DNA of 54,883 nucleotides from Gammaproteobacteria bacterium. Lineage in GTDB: Bacteria > Pseudomonadota > Gammaproteobacteria > GCA-2400775. The position numbers and the translations under genes were made by a program. Shown here in pieces: positions 39,658-48,576 of the stretch; position 1 is the first letter of the stretch, and every line of letters begins with the position of its first letter. The notes beneath the pieces were generated by a model, which made no database searches, was not told where the DNA came from, and was given only the letters and a program-made list of their open reading frames with translations. The stretch is taken from NCBI GenBank assembly GCA_013151045.1, contig JAADIY010000009.1, positions 1-54,883 of the forward strand. The letters run 5' to 3'.

Positions 39658-39731
39658 TGGGGGATAGTCTAGTGGTAGGGCTGCGGACTCTGACACCGTC
39701 AACCTAGGTTCGAGTTCTTGTCACCCAGCCA
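39658..39731 (+). tRNA. tRNA-Gln (CUG)-like gene, possibly degenerate
   Basis: A cloverleaf with anticodon CTG in the loop CTCTGAC can be drawn, with D arm GTC..GGC, T loop TTCGAGT, discriminator G and encoded CCA. But it has mismatches: G5-A68 in the acceptor stem (TGGGGGA against TCACCCA), A31-A39 in the anticodon stem (GCGGA against ACCGT) and T50-T64 in the T stem (CTAGG against TCTTG), plus extra wobble pairs. A working tRNA-Gln would normally pair fully, so this may be a decaying second copy. Confidence 0.6.
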
Positions 39732-40026
39732 AAAAATAAATGGATCCGTGGAGTAATTGATGGGTCTTAACGTTATTATTGAAAACGTTGAGACGAAAGA
39801 GTCGTTGAATTTGCTCAAAGGCTCTAGTTTGTAATGAAATGTAGGGTTCTTACTACAGCGTACTATTTACCGCAGATAAGATTGCCGCGCTGCTGGAAAA
39901 TCACCAAAATAGTTGTCAACGCGCTGGCTAGCCGAACCTAATAATTTATTAATTCACGTTATGGCCGAGCCTTTCAAGCTCTCCATCAGGTATAATTCGC
40001 CCCCTTTTAGTTACCGGTGACACGCT
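39732..40026 (+). other. intergenic stretch without a convincing gene
   Basis: Between the tRNA-like sequence and ccmA. One 24-codon frame (39760-39834, starting MGLNVIIENVETK) has a GGAG site upstream but no recognised homologue. A perfect TATAAT at 39991-39996 may be the -10 of the ccm operon; its -35 is weak. A short open stretch near 39860-39930 (FTADKIAALLENHQ) lacks a start and ends quickly, so it may be decayed coding DNA. Confidence 0.4.
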
Positions 40027-40647
40027 ATGTTGCAAGTCAGCGGCCTGTTCTGTGAGCGGGGCGACCGACAATTACTCGATGGTTTAAGTTTCTCGCTTGA
40101 ACCAGGTCGGTTGTTGCATGTACGTGGTGCTAATGGTGCTGGGAAAACCAGTTTATTACGCATTATTGCTGGGTTATTATTACCTACTGCTGGCGAGGTG
40201 CTGTGGCAGGGTAAGCCAACTAAACAGCAGCGCGAAATTTATCACAGCGAATTGCTTTACCTTGGACACTTAGACGGTGTTAAGGGAGACCTTTCCAGTA
40301 TCGAGAATCTCCGTATCGATAACGAGCTGCTTAGCGCCAATGCCAGCGAAGACGATATGCTGGCAGTCTTAGATAAAATAGGCTTACGCGGATTTGAGGA
40401 CGTTTATAGCAAGCAGTTATCGCAAGGGCAGCACCGTCGCGTGGGGCTTTGCCGCTTATTAATGAGTCGCGCTAAGTTGTGGGTGCTCGATGAGCCGTTT
40501 AACGCGCTGGATGTCAAAGCCGTAGCTTTGCTTGTAGGGTTAATTGAAGCTCATTTAGAACGCGGTGGTATGGCCTTGTTGACAACTCATCAGGATGTTC
40601 CTTTATCTAGCGAGCGCGTTAGCGAAATTACGCTGGGAAAGGCCTGA
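40027..40647 (+). CDS. ccmA: cytochrome c maturation ABC ATPase CcmA
   Basis: ATPase of the CcmABCD complex, which releases heme-loaded CcmE. Walker A GANGAGKTSLL (about residues 38-48), signature LSQGQHRRVGL, Walker B LWVLDEPFNALD. 206 aa. First gene of ccmABCDEFGHI; ccmB starts five bases after its stop. Confidence 0.95.
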   Translation: MLQVSGLFCERGDRQLLDGLSFSLEPGRLLHVRGANGAGKTSLLRIIAGLLLPTAGEVLWQGKPTKQQREIYHSELLYLGHLDGVKGDLSSIENLRIDNELLSANASEDDMLAVLDKIGLRGFEDVYSKQLSQGQHRRVGLCRLLMSRAKLWVLDEPFNALDVKAVALLVGLIEAHLERGGMALLTTHQDVPLSSERVSEITLGKA

Positions 40648-40652
40648 ATCCT

Positions 40653-41321
40653 ATGATTGCTATCTTTCGTACTATGCTTTCGCGTGAACTGACACTGGGG
40701 TTGAGGCGCAAAGCGGATGCGCTGATGACGCTGTTTTTCTGTGTCATTGTCGCCAGCATGTTTCCTTTGGCGGTAGGTCCAGAGCCTGCGCTACTCAAGA
40801 CAATGGGCCCGGGCATTATCTGGGTGGCGGCATTATTGGCATCACTATTATCGCTTGAACGTATGTTTGGCGCAGATTATGTCGATGGCACACTCGAGCA
40901 AATGGTTATTTCTCAGCATCCTTTACCTGTGATTGTGTTTGCCAAAGTGTTAGCTCACTGGTTAACTACGGGCTTACCGCTGGTGCTAATTTCTCCTTTA
41001 TTGGCATTGCAGTACGGTTTGGAAGCGCAAGATGGCTTAATTCTTGTGGCAACATTACTGATTGGTACGCCGATATTGAGTCTGCTGGGCGCAGTCGGCG
41101 CCGCATTAACACTGGGCTTACGCGGCGGCGGAGTACTAATTTCGCTATTAGTATTACCGCTGTTTGTACCGGTGCTGATATTTGGTGCGGCTGCGGTGGA
41201 TGATGCAGCAGCAGGTCTATCGATAGAGGGCCATTTCTCGTTATTGGGTGCAATGTTGGTTGCCGCGTTAATTTTAACCCCCTGGGCCGTAGCATCTGCA
41301 CTACGAATTTCGATAGAATAG
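40653..41321 (+). CDS. ccmB: heme exporter permease CcmB
   Basis: Six-helix inner-membrane protein, partner of CcmA. The start TMLSRELTLGLRRKADALMT and the internal DYVDGTLEQMVISQHPLP are family hallmarks. 222 aa. It should be followed closely by ccmC, but about 300 bases containing an inverted-repeat element separate them here. Confidence 0.94.
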   Translation: MIAIFRTMLSRELTLGLRRKADALMTLFFCVIVASMFPLAVGPEPALLKTMGPGIIWVAALLASLLSLERMFGADYVDGTLEQMVISQHPLPVIVFAKVLAHWLTTGLPLVLISPLLALQYGLEAQDGLILVATLLIGTPILSLLGAVGAALTLGLRGGGVLISLLVLPLFVPVLIFGAAAVDDAAAGLSIEGHFSLLGAMLVAALILTPWAVASALRISIE

Positions 41322-41335
41322 TGGGTTCGGAGTAG

Positions 41336-41616
41336 GGCCTGTTAACACTATAAACATGGTAGCGTTGCCGCCCCAAATCGGGCCAGGCGAGGCGCGAGGA
41401 GAGAGATTTAGTGGTGCTAAATGAACGACGAGTAACGCGGCCTGGCCCGATTTGGGGCGCAACCCGAAGGGACGGGACTATTTTCCCGCAGTCCTGCGTT
41501 GTACCCCGAGGGCACGTAGTAGTTCGCTTGTGTGCCGCAAGTACACGGCGTTCACTACGCCTTGTTCTGCGAGAAAATGGCCGCCGTCGCTGCCATTTTT
41601 ATAGTGTTAACAGGCC
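41336..41616. mobile_element. MITE-like inverted-repeat element between ccmB and ccmC
   Basis: A 281-bp sequence bounded by a perfect 19-bp terminal inverted repeat, GGCCTGTTAACACTATAAA at 41336-41354 and its complement at 41598-41616; with mismatches the repeat extends to about 37 bp. Inside are further inverted pairs: 18 perfect bp at 41371-41388 and 41440-41457, and a 12-bp pair (11 matching) around 41480 and 41568. It has no transposase or credible gene. It splits the ccm operon, lies six bases before the ccmC start codon, and would be transcribed into a highly folded RNA. Confidence 0.8.
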
Positions 41617-41621
41617 ATATC

Positions 41622-42359
41622 ATGAAGATTAATTGGTTTAAATATGCCTCACCGGCGAGCTTTTATCCGCTAGCCGGTAAGATGATCCCCTGGTTTGCTA
41701 TTCCTGCTCTAATACTGGCAGTAATAGGCATGGTCATGGGCTTGTTTGTCTTGCCGCCTGATTTTAAACAGGGTGAGTCTTATCGTATTATTTTTATTCA
41801 TGTGCCAGCTGCGTGGATGTCTATGGTCATTTACCTAGCGATGGCCTTTTGGGCCATTATCGGCATGATTTGGAATTCACGCTTGTCATCAATGATGGCC
41901 ACTGCGTTGGCCCCGACTGGCGCAATTTTTTGTTTCTTGGCGCTGTGGACTGGCGCCTTGTGGGGTAAGCCGACCTGGGGTACTTATTGGGTATGGGATG
42001 CGCGTTTGACCACCCAATTAATTTTACTGTTCATGTATTTCGGTTATATGGCTCTACATGCTGCGATTGAGGATCCGCGTCGTGCAGCGCGTGCCAGTGG
42101 CCTATTAGCTATTGTAGGTGCGTTTAACGTCCCCATTATTTATTTCTCAGTACAATGGTGGAACACCTTGCATCAAGGTGCATCGGTGACACCGACTAAA
42201 TCAGAGATGGCAGCATCAATGGCCTCAGTGATGTTGTTGATGGCAATAGCTGCATGGCTCTATGCCATTGCAGTCACCTTGAAACGTGTGCGCTGTGAGA
42301 TTTTAGACCGTGAGCGTCATGCCGCTTGGGTGTCAGAACTTGTTGACGAGGCGAAATAG
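41622..42359 (+). CDS. ccmC: heme exporter/handling protein CcmC
   Basis: Six-helix membrane protein that presents heme to CcmE. The tryptophan-rich WWD-type motif is WGTYWVWDARLTTQLIL, preceded by GALWGKPTWGT. ATG 41622 (MKINWFKYASPASFYPLAG) is the true start; the frame stays open upstream through the inverted-repeat element and would add about 30 unrelated residues. About 245 aa. ccmD follows with three bases between. Confidence 0.94.
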   Translation: MKINWFKYASPASFYPLAGKMIPWFAIPALILAVIGMVMGLFVLPPDFKQGESYRIIFIHVPAAWMSMVIYLAMAFWAIIGMIWNSRLSSMMATALAPTGAIFCFLALWTGALWGKPTWGTYWVWDARLTTQLILLFMYFGYMALHAAIEDPRRAARASGLLAIVGAFNVPIIYFSVQWWNTLHQGASVTPTKSEMAASMASVMLLMAIAAWLYAIAVTLKRVRCEILDRERHAAWVSELVDEAK

Positions 42360-42362
42360 ACT

Positions 42363-42536
42363 ATGGCCGAGTTATTTGATATGGGTAAGCACACCTGGTT
42401 TGTTTGGGGTTCTTACGCTGTATTTATTGTATTTATTATTGCTGAATTAATACTTTTAGAGAGACGCCGAAGAACCATTTGGCAGCGCTTGAGTCGTATT
42501 AACCGAATGAATTCTGGAGAGAATGATGAAACCTAG
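42363..42536 (+). CDS. ccmD: heme exporter protein CcmD
   Basis: Short 57-aa membrane protein that stabilises CcmABC and release of holo-CcmE. One hydrophobic helix ([18 protein letters not shown], about residues 15-32) is followed by a basic segment [14 protein letters not shown]. The start [20 protein letters not shown] is typical of CcmD. Its end overlaps ccmE by 11 bases. Position, size and charge pattern make the call firm despite low sequence conservation in the family. Confidence 0.92.
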   Translation: MAELFDMGKHTWFVWGSYAVFIVFIIAELILLERRRRTIWQRLSRINRMNSGENDET

Positions 42537-42996
42537 ACAAAAGCGAACGGCAATTATCCTCGGCGGGCTTGTTGGCTTGGGCATAGTTGTGGCGCTAGTG
42601 TTAAATGCCTTTCAGGGTAATTTAGTATTTTTCTTTAGTCCGTCGCAAATTGCCGCAGATGAAGCTCCTCACGATCGCTCGTTTCGTTTAGGTGGCTTGG
42701 TCGAAGAAGGCAGCCTGCGTCGTGAAGATGACGGTCTAACCGTTCATTTTTATGTTACAGATACTGCTGAGCGTGTGCCAGTGACTTATACTGGCATACT
42801 GCCTGATCTATTTACTGAAGGTCAGGGTGTTGTTGCCCAAGGTAAGCTTGATGCAGGTGGTCATTTCACTGCATCAGAAGTATTAGCTAAGCATGACGAA
42901 ACGTATATGTCACCTAATGTTGCTGAAGCTTTAGAAATGGCTAAAGGTGAAACGTCTGATAGTCAGATGCCAGGGGCAAGCAGTTTAATCCAATAG
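42526..42996 (+). CDS. ccmE: periplasmic heme chaperone CcmE
   Basis: Membrane-anchored chaperone that binds heme covalently through a histidine. N-terminal anchor ([20 protein letters not shown]), OB-fold core ([33 protein letters not shown]) and the heme-binding His in [13 protein letters not shown] 42526 sits at a better distance from GGAGAGA (42516-42522) than ATG 42523. About 156 aa. Confidence 0.95.
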   Translation: MKPRQKRTAIILGGLVGLGIVVALVLNAFQGNLVFFFSPSQIAADEAPHDRSFRLGGLVEEGSLRREDDGLTVHFYVTDTAERVPVTYTGILPDLFTEGQGVVAQGKLDAGGHFTASEVLAKHDETYMSPNVAEALEMAKGETSDSQMPGASSLIQ

Positions 42997-43058
42997 GCAC
43001 TCGCGATTTTTCGTCGTTAATATTAGCTCGCAAATAACAATAATTTAAGGAATTTTCC

Positions 43059-45113
43059 ATGGGTGCAGAGAGTTTACTCCCCGAGATTGGCCATTATTCA
43101 TTGATACTGGCTTTAGGTATTGCCGCTGCACAGGGCTTTGTTTCTCTGGTCGGTGCCCAGCAAGGTAAGTTGTCTTGGATCGCTTTTGCGCGGCCTTCGG
43201 CTAAAGCACAATTCGGTTTTGTCTTGGTGGCTTATCTTTGCCTGACCTGGGGTTTTGTCAGCGATGATTTTTCTATTCGCTATGTTGCTGAACACTCTAA
43301 TTCTTTAATGCCGATGGCTTTTAAGATCGCTGGTGTCTGGGGTGGTCACGAGGGCTCATTATTATTGTGGATGTTGATGTTATCGGGTTGGACGATAGCG
43401 GTAGCCATTTGGAGTAAACAATTACCTGACGATATGGTTGCCCGCGTTTTGGGTGTGCTAGGCATCATTTCTATCGGTTTTTTGATTTTTATTCTTTTTA
43501 CATCAAATCCATTTGAGCGTTTATTCCCCGCAGCGATCGAGGGTCGAGACCTCAACCCATTATTGCAAGATCCCGGCTTAGTTATTCACCCGCCGATGCT
43601 TTACATGGGTTATGTTGGCTTTTCAGTGGCCTTTGCCTTTGCGATTGCGGCCTTAATCAGTGGCCGTTTAGATGCAACTTGGGCGCGTTGGTCGCGACCT
43701 TGGACAACCATCGCTTGGGCATTTTTGACTATTGGTATTGCTCTAGGAAGTTGGTGGGCGTATTACGAACTTGGCTGGGGTGGTTGGTGGTTCTGGGATC
43801 CAGTAGAAAACGCTTCGTTTATGCCATGGTTGGTCGGTACGGCGTTGATACATTCATTAGCTGTGACCGAAAAACGCGGTAGTTTTAAAAGTTGGACAGT
43901 GTTGCTCGCGATTTTTGCTTTCTCGTTAAGTTTGCTGGGTACTTTCCTAGTGCGTTCTGGTGTCTTGGTCTCAGTCCACGCCTTTGCAACAGATCCAACC
44001 CGTGGTTACTACGTTCTTGCCTTCTTGATCGTTGTCGTTGGATCATCGTTGTTGCTCTACGCATGGCGCGCAGGTCAAGTCGGTCTTGGCGGTAAGTTTG
44101 ACATTGTTTCGCGTGAGACCAGTTTACTTGCCAATAATATTATAATGGTCGTTGCGGCTGCAGCTATTTTATTGGGTACCTTGTATCCCTTAATTGTTGA
44201 TTCCTTAGGTTTCGGTAAAATTTCTGTTGGGCCGCCTTATTTCAACGCGATATTCGTTCCTTTGATGGCTTCCGCAGTTGTCGTGATGGGGCTTGGGCCG
44301 CTGATGCGTTGGAAAAAAGACTCCGCTGTTGAGTTGGTTAAGCGGGTGAAAATTGCAGCCTTAGTTAGTTTTGTTGTGGCTTTTTTCTTGCCGTTTACGA
44401 TGGAAGGTTTTTCATTGGGCGCTAGTTTTGGGCTATTGTTATCGTTTTGGATATTTTCTACAGCAGCCTATGGCATTTATGGTCGTTTAGCGAAACGCTC
44501 ATTCGAAGGCTCAATAGGCAAACGTATTGCTAGTGTGAGTCGGTCTTACTGGGGCCAGCAAGTTGGCCATATCGGTTTTGCAGCATGTATTGTCGGTGTC
44601 ACGATGGTGACCTACTACGAAGTGGAGCGTGATGTACGTATGGATATTGGCGATACCGTTGAAGCACGAGGTTACACCTTCCGCTTTGATGGTGTGGTGG
44701 ATGTGCAAGGGCCAAACTATGTGGCTAAACGCGGAATCATTCAGGTGTTAAATGAAGCGGGTGAACCGGTTCGTGAATTAAATCCAGAAAAACGCGTGTA
44801 TACCGTGCAGACCATGCCAATGACTGAAGCAGCCATTCACACTAACCCGCTACGTGACTTATACGTATCGTTGGGTGAGCCGGTTAGCGGTGGTGCATGG
44901 AGTGTTCGTGTTTATTACAAACCGTTTATCGTTTGGCTTTGGGGTGGCGCAGGGCTTATGGCCTTGGGTGGCTTCTTAGCGGTAAGTGACCGACGTTATC
45001 GCATACGCGTTAAGAAAGATGCGATTGAAAAAGATAAGTCACCAGAAAATACTGGGTCAAATGCCGGTGGTGGTGCCGCCGAGGGCGCAATGTCGTTTGA
45101 GGCTAAGCAGTGA
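43059..45113 (+). CDS. ccmF: heme lyase subunit CcmF
   Basis: Large polytopic protein that reduces and ligates heme to apocytochromes. The WWD motif is GWGGWWFWDPVENASFMPWL, followed by HSLAVTEKRG. Conserved early GGHEGSLLLWMLMLSGW and late MTEAAIHTNPLRDLYVSLGE. 684 aa. It starts 62 bases after ccmE; its stop overlaps the GTG start of ccmG. Confidence 0.96.
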   Translation: MGAESLLPEIGHYSLILALGIAAAQGFVSLVGAQQGKLSWIAFARPSAKAQFGFVLVAYLCLTWGFVSDDFSIRYVAEHSNSLMPMAFKIAGVWGGHEGSLLLWMLMLSGWTIAVAIWSKQLPDDMVARVLGVLGIISIGFLIFILFTSNPFERLFPAAIEGRDLNPLLQDPGLVIHPPMLYMGYVGFSVAFAFAIAALISGRLDATWARWSRPWTTIAWAFLTIGIALGSWWAYYELGWGGWWFWDPVENASFMPWLVGTALIHSLAVTEKRGSFKSWTVLLAIFAFSLSLLGTFLVRSGVLVSVHAFATDPTRGYYVLAFLIVVVGSSLLLYAWRAGQVGLGGKFDIVSRETSLLANNIIMVVAAAAILLGTLYPLIVDSLGFGKISVGPPYFNAIFVPLMASAVVVMGLGPLMRWKKDSAVELVKRVKIAALVSFVVAFFLPFTMEGFSLGASFGLLLSFWIFSTAAYGIYGRLAKRSFEGSIGKRIASVSRSYWGQQVGHIGFAACIVGVTMVTYYEVERDVRMDIGDTVEARGYTFRFDGVVDVQGPNYVAKRGIIQVLNEAGEPVRELNPEKRVYTVQTMPMTEAAIHTNPLRDLYVSLGEPVSGGAWSVRVYYKPFIVWLWGGAGLMALGGFLAVSDRRYRIRVKKDAIEKDKSPENTGSNAGGGAAEGAMSFEAKQ

Positions 45114-45670
45114 AATTAAAGCATTTCTTGCCGCTGGGTATTTTTGCAGGGTTAGTTGTGTTTTTGGCGATAGGCTTAACGCTCGATCCGCGTAAGCTAC
45201 CTTCGACCAAAATTGATAAGCCTGCGCCTGATTTTCGCTTGACGCAATTGCTTGATGAGAGCAAAACACTTTCTCCGAGCGACCTTAAAGGGCAAGTATA
45301 TTTGCTCAATGTTTGGGCGTCATGGTGTGTCGCTTGTCGTCAAGAGCATCCCTTATTAATGGAATTGGCAAAGAGCGGCACTATCCCTATTTACGGTTTG
45401 AACTATAAAGATGTGCCGCAGCCAGAAGACCCCTTTGATCACCCGAAGCGTTTGAACGCAGAGCGTTTTCTAACTTTGCTAGGCAACCCATATACCGCTA
45501 GTGCTTATGATGAAGATGGAAGAGTGGCGATTGATTACGGCGTCTATGGCGCACCTGAGACTTTTTTGATCGACAAAGAAGGCATTATTCGTCATAAGCA
45601 TATTGGTCCATTGACAGGCGACGCCTTGGTTAATGAGATCTTACCGCTTGCTAAAAAACTGGAAGGCTAA
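45110..45670 (+). CDS. ccmG: thiol:disulfide interchange protein CcmG (DsbE)
   Basis: Thioredoxin-fold periplasmic reductant for apocytochrome cysteines. N-terminal anchor (LPLGIFAGLVVFLAIGLTL), active-site WASWCVACRQEHP with CVAC, and GVYGAPETFLIDKEGIIRHK with the cis-Pro. 186 aa. GTG start overlaps the ccmF stop (GTGA). Confidence 0.95.
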   Translation: MKLKHFLPLGIFAGLVVFLAIGLTLDPRKLPSTKIDKPAPDFRLTQLLDESKTLSPSDLKGQVYLLNVWASWCVACRQEHPLLMELAKSGTIPIYGLNYKDVPQPEDPFDHPKRLNAERFLTLLGNPYTASAYDEDGRVAIDYGVYGAPETFLIDKEGIIRHKHIGPLTGDALVNEILPLAKKLEG

Positions 45671-46131
45671 TGCGTACGCTTTGTCTATTTCTATTATTGT
45701 TTCTTGTTGCCTCACCATTATATGCAGGTGAAGCTAAACCGAATTCAGAGAACCCAATTATCGAAGCGCGTATGCTCGGTTTATCTAAAGATCTACGTTG
45801 TGTGGTCTGCCAAAATGAATCATTAGCAGGTTCACAAGCACCGCTGGCTGCAGATTTACGCCAAGAAATTCGCAACATGATGGAAGCTGGAATGAGTGAC
45901 CATCAGATTGTTGAGTTTTTTGTTGAGCGTTATGGTGATTTTGTTTTATATAACCCGCCGTTAAAGCCTATCACTTATATGTTGTGGTTTGGTCCGGCAA
46001 TATTGTTCGTCTTAGGATTTATAGCCGTATTTCTTACCTTGCGTAAACGCCGTGCTACAGCAGCGGTTAGCTTGAGTTCAGAAGATCATCATCGTGCTAC
46101 AGAATTATTAGATGATGGAGAGCGGAAGTAA
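45670..46131 (+). CDS. ccmH: cytochrome c maturation protein CcmH
   Basis: Periplasmic thiol protein that interacts with apocytochrome and CcmF. Cleavable signal (FLLLFLVASPLYA), then the redox motif LRCVVCQNESLAGSQAPLA, a C-terminal transmembrane helix (LWFGPAILFVLGFIAVFLTL). 153 aa: the short form, with the TPR part encoded separately as ccmI. ATG overlaps the ccmG stop. Confidence 0.95.
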   Translation: MRTLCLFLLLFLVASPLYAGEAKPNSENPIIEARMLGLSKDLRCVVCQNESLAGSQAPLAADLRQEIRNMMEAGMSDHQIVEFFVERYGDFVLYNPPLKPITYMLWFGPAILFVLGFIAVFLTLRKRRATAAVSLSSEDHHRATELLDDGERK

Positions 46132-47339
46132 TGATCATATTTGGAATCGTCGCTGCGATATTGACCGTGGTGGCGTTAGTTGTTTTATTACCGCCGTTAT
46201 TACGTCAGCATGAGAAGGATGATGTTTCACGTCAAGGCTTGAACGTCACTGTTTATCGTGATCAACTGCAAGAGTTAGATAATGATTTGACGAATGGTTT
46301 GATTAGCCAAGAAGGTTTTGACCAGGCTAAGCAAGAAATTGAATCGGGCTTGTTAAATGACGTCGCAGTACCTGATGATAAAGTAAAAACTGCAGCAGGC
46401 AGTTCCACTACGGCGATTGTCATTGCTTTATTTTTGCCGCTGTTTGCTGGTCTTCTCTATTTTGAATTGGGCGCACCGCAATCGTTGACTGATGAAGAAG
46501 TGACAGCAACAAGTTTGCAATTTCAGAACCAAAATCAGTTACAAGAAATTGTTGTCGACTTAAGAAAGTCTTTGACAGAGGCACCAGAAGACGGTGAAAC
46601 CTGGACAGTATTGGCGCGTGCGCATTTGATGTTGGGCGAATTTCCACAAGCAGTTGGTGCATTTAAAGAGGCTGAAAAGTATGTCACGCCTGATTCACAG
46701 TTCTTTGCTGACTTAAGTGATGCCACCGCTATGGCCAGCGGTGGCAATATGCAAGGCGAACCCGTGAGTTTGTTGCGTAAAGCCATTGAATTAGATCCTA
46801 ATAATGAAAAAGCCTTATGGTTATTTGGTACGGCTGCATTTGAAGCCGGTGATTTAGAAGCAGCGCTTGTGCCTTGGCGCCGTTTGTTGGGTTTGATGGC
46901 AGTGGGCTCTGAGTCTGCCACAACAATGTCGGACAACATTAAACAAGTCGAAGAGATGTTGGCCAATGTTGATAACACACGATTGTCACCTAATCAGGGT
47001 CGTGTCGGCGGAACCATTACATTGTCTGACGAGCTTAAAGAAGAGCTTGGCCCTGAGACAGTTGTTTTTGTTTTTGCTTTAGCTGCGGAAGGCCCGCAGG
47101 TGCCGCTCGCTGCTATGCGTGTGACACTGGCAGATCTGCCATTAGAGTTTACTTTAGATGACAGTATGGCGATGATTCCGGCCATGCGTTTATCTACAGT
47201 GAGCGCTGTTGTATTAACCGCGCGCGCATCAAAATCAGGGGATGCTATTGCCGCAACAGGTGATCTTCAAGGTACACTTGAAGGTGTTAAAGTAGGCAGC
47301 ACCGATAATAAGTTAGTTATTAATACTCTCGTTCCATAG
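46131..47339 (+). CDS. ccmI: cytochrome c maturation TPR protein CcmI
   Basis: Apocytochrome-binding chaperone. Two N-terminal membrane helices flank a cytoplasmic stretch with VTVYRDQLQELDNDLTNGLI (family hallmark), then periplasmic TPR-like repeats (TWTVLARAHLMLGEFPQAVG, NEKALWLFGTAAFEAGDLEA) and a C-terminal beta domain. 402 aa. Last gene of the ccm cluster. Confidence 0.93.
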   Translation: MIIFGIVAAILTVVALVVLLPPLLRQHEKDDVSRQGLNVTVYRDQLQELDNDLTNGLISQEGFDQAKQEIESGLLNDVAVPDDKVKTAAGSSTTAIVIALFLPLFAGLLYFELGAPQSLTDEEVTATSLQFQNQNQLQEIVVDLRKSLTEAPEDGETWTVLARAHLMLGEFPQAVGAFKEAEKYVTPDSQFFADLSDATAMASGGNMQGEPVSLLRKAIELDPNNEKALWLFGTAAFEAGDLEAALVPWRRLLGLMAVGSESATTMSDNIKQVEEMLANVDNTRLSPNQGRVGGTITLSDELKEELGPETVVFVFALAAEGPQVPLAAMRVTLADLPLEFTLDDSMAMIPAMRLSTVSAVVLTARASKSGDAIAATGDLQGTLEGVKVGSTDNKLVINTLVP

Positions 47340-47417
47340 TTGTAATACACTCAATCACTCTGCGTGCCACCTCAGTGATTTGTCAGCATTAAGGTGGTAT
47401 ATGAACAATAGGGCGAA

Positions 47418-48569
47418 ATGAAACTAAGCCAGACAGTTGTTTTGTTTGTAGGTGTTCTTTGTATCGCAGCCGCGGTCACTCTATTATCTGGTCTATTCGA
47501 TAGACCAATGTTTGATGATCTTGTTTTACCCAATAATAATGACCGACCACTGATCACTTCATTTAAAGTGGGCGAAAATAATGTTCGCGCCTTACAGGTT
47601 GTCGGCGACAATGTATGGATTGGAACATCAGGTGGCTTAGTCCGTTTTAATTCTAAGACGGGTTCTCATCATATTTATGATAACTCTGTTGACGGTATTT
47701 TATCGAATGCGGTGTTTCATCTTAGTCAGTATCAGCAGCAGCTATTAGTCGGCACTTATGGTGGCGGTTTGTCGGTATTTGATTTGGCGACAGAGCAGTG
47801 GCGTAATCTAAATATTCCCGATGGCTTAGCCGATCAATTTGTTTACGATATTGACCTTGTTGATAACGGCGATATTTGGATAGCCACCTGGTCTGGTGCT
47901 AATCGTGTTCGCCAAGGTGATTTGTTTGACGCCTCAGCTTGGGATTTATTCACAGTGGAAAATACCAAGGGAGGTTTGCCTAACCCTTGGGTCTACGCGA
48001 TAGAACAAGATAGTAATAAGCATCTTTGGTTTGCTACCGAGGGTGGTCTGGCGCGATTTGATGGTCAAGAGTGGGAAAACTGGACTCATGAAGAGGGTGT
48101 AGGTGCTAGCTTAGAGAAGGTTGAGGCTAGCTTCGATCAAGATAGTATTGATCCCGCAATTCACTCTAATCATCACACAATACAAAAACAGCAACAGGGT
48201 TTGGCTAGCGTCAGTGTGGCCTATAATCCAAATTATATTGTTGCATTAGCAATCAGTGATAACGATACGGTATGGGCAGGGACGTGGGGTGCAGGTCTTG
48301 CTCGTTATGACGGTAAGCAATGGCTGAATTACACGCATGAAGATGGTTTGCCATCAAACCATATTTTTTCATTACATATTGATAAGCAAAAACAACTTTG
48401 GGTCGGTACGTCAAAAGGTCTTTCGCAGCTCAATGAAAGTGGTGACGGTTTTGCCGCGGTCGAACACGAATTGGCGACGAAAAGTATTTTTGCTTTAAGC
48501 GATGATGCAGCGAAAGGTTTGTGGGTAGGCGGCTACGGTGGTGTCAGTCATGTCACAACAGCTGAGTAG
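47418..48569 (+). CDS. periplasmic two-component-propeller-like repeat protein
   Basis: 383 aa with an N-terminal membrane anchor or signal (VVLFVGVLCIAAAVTLLSG) and at least six repeats of the Reg_prop type: VWIGTSGGLVRF, LLVGTYGGGLSVF, IWIATWSGANRV, LWFATEGGLARFDG, VWAGTWGAGLARYDG, LWVGTSKGLSQL. Such repeats form seven-bladed beta-propellers, common in sensor kinases, but no kinase domain follows here. Two blades share the ending (W..YTHEDG / W..WTHEEG). It lies seven bases before a multiheme cytochrome gene, suggesting a shared periplasmic function. Function unknown. Confidence 0.75.
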   Translation: MKLSQTVVLFVGVLCIAAAVTLLSGLFDRPMFDDLVLPNNNDRPLITSFKVGENNVRALQVVGDNVWIGTSGGLVRFNSKTGSHHIYDNSVDGILSNAVFHLSQYQQQLLVGTYGGGLSVFDLATEQWRNLNIPDGLADQFVYDIDLVDNGDIWIATWSGANRVRQGDLFDASAWDLFTVENTKGGLPNPWVYAIEQDSNKHLWFATEGGLARFDGQEWENWTHEEGVGASLEKVEASFDQDSIDPAIHSNHHTIQKQQQGLASVSVAYNPNYIVALAISDNDTVWAGTWGAGLARYDGKQWLNYTHEDGLPSNHIFSLHIDKQKQLWVGTSKGLSQLNESGDGFAAVEHELATKSIFALSDDAAKGLWVGGYGGVSHVTTAE

Positions 48570-48576
48570 ATGCACG

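Noticed and set aside
41532-41621. Extended N-terminus for CcmC
   Set aside because: The added residues are encoded by the repeat element; the conserved CcmC sequence begins at ATG 41622.
41411-41632. Open frame of 73 codons between ccmB and ccmC
   Set aside because: It lies wholly inside the inverted-repeat element, has no ribosome site and follows the repeat sequence rather than any protein pattern.
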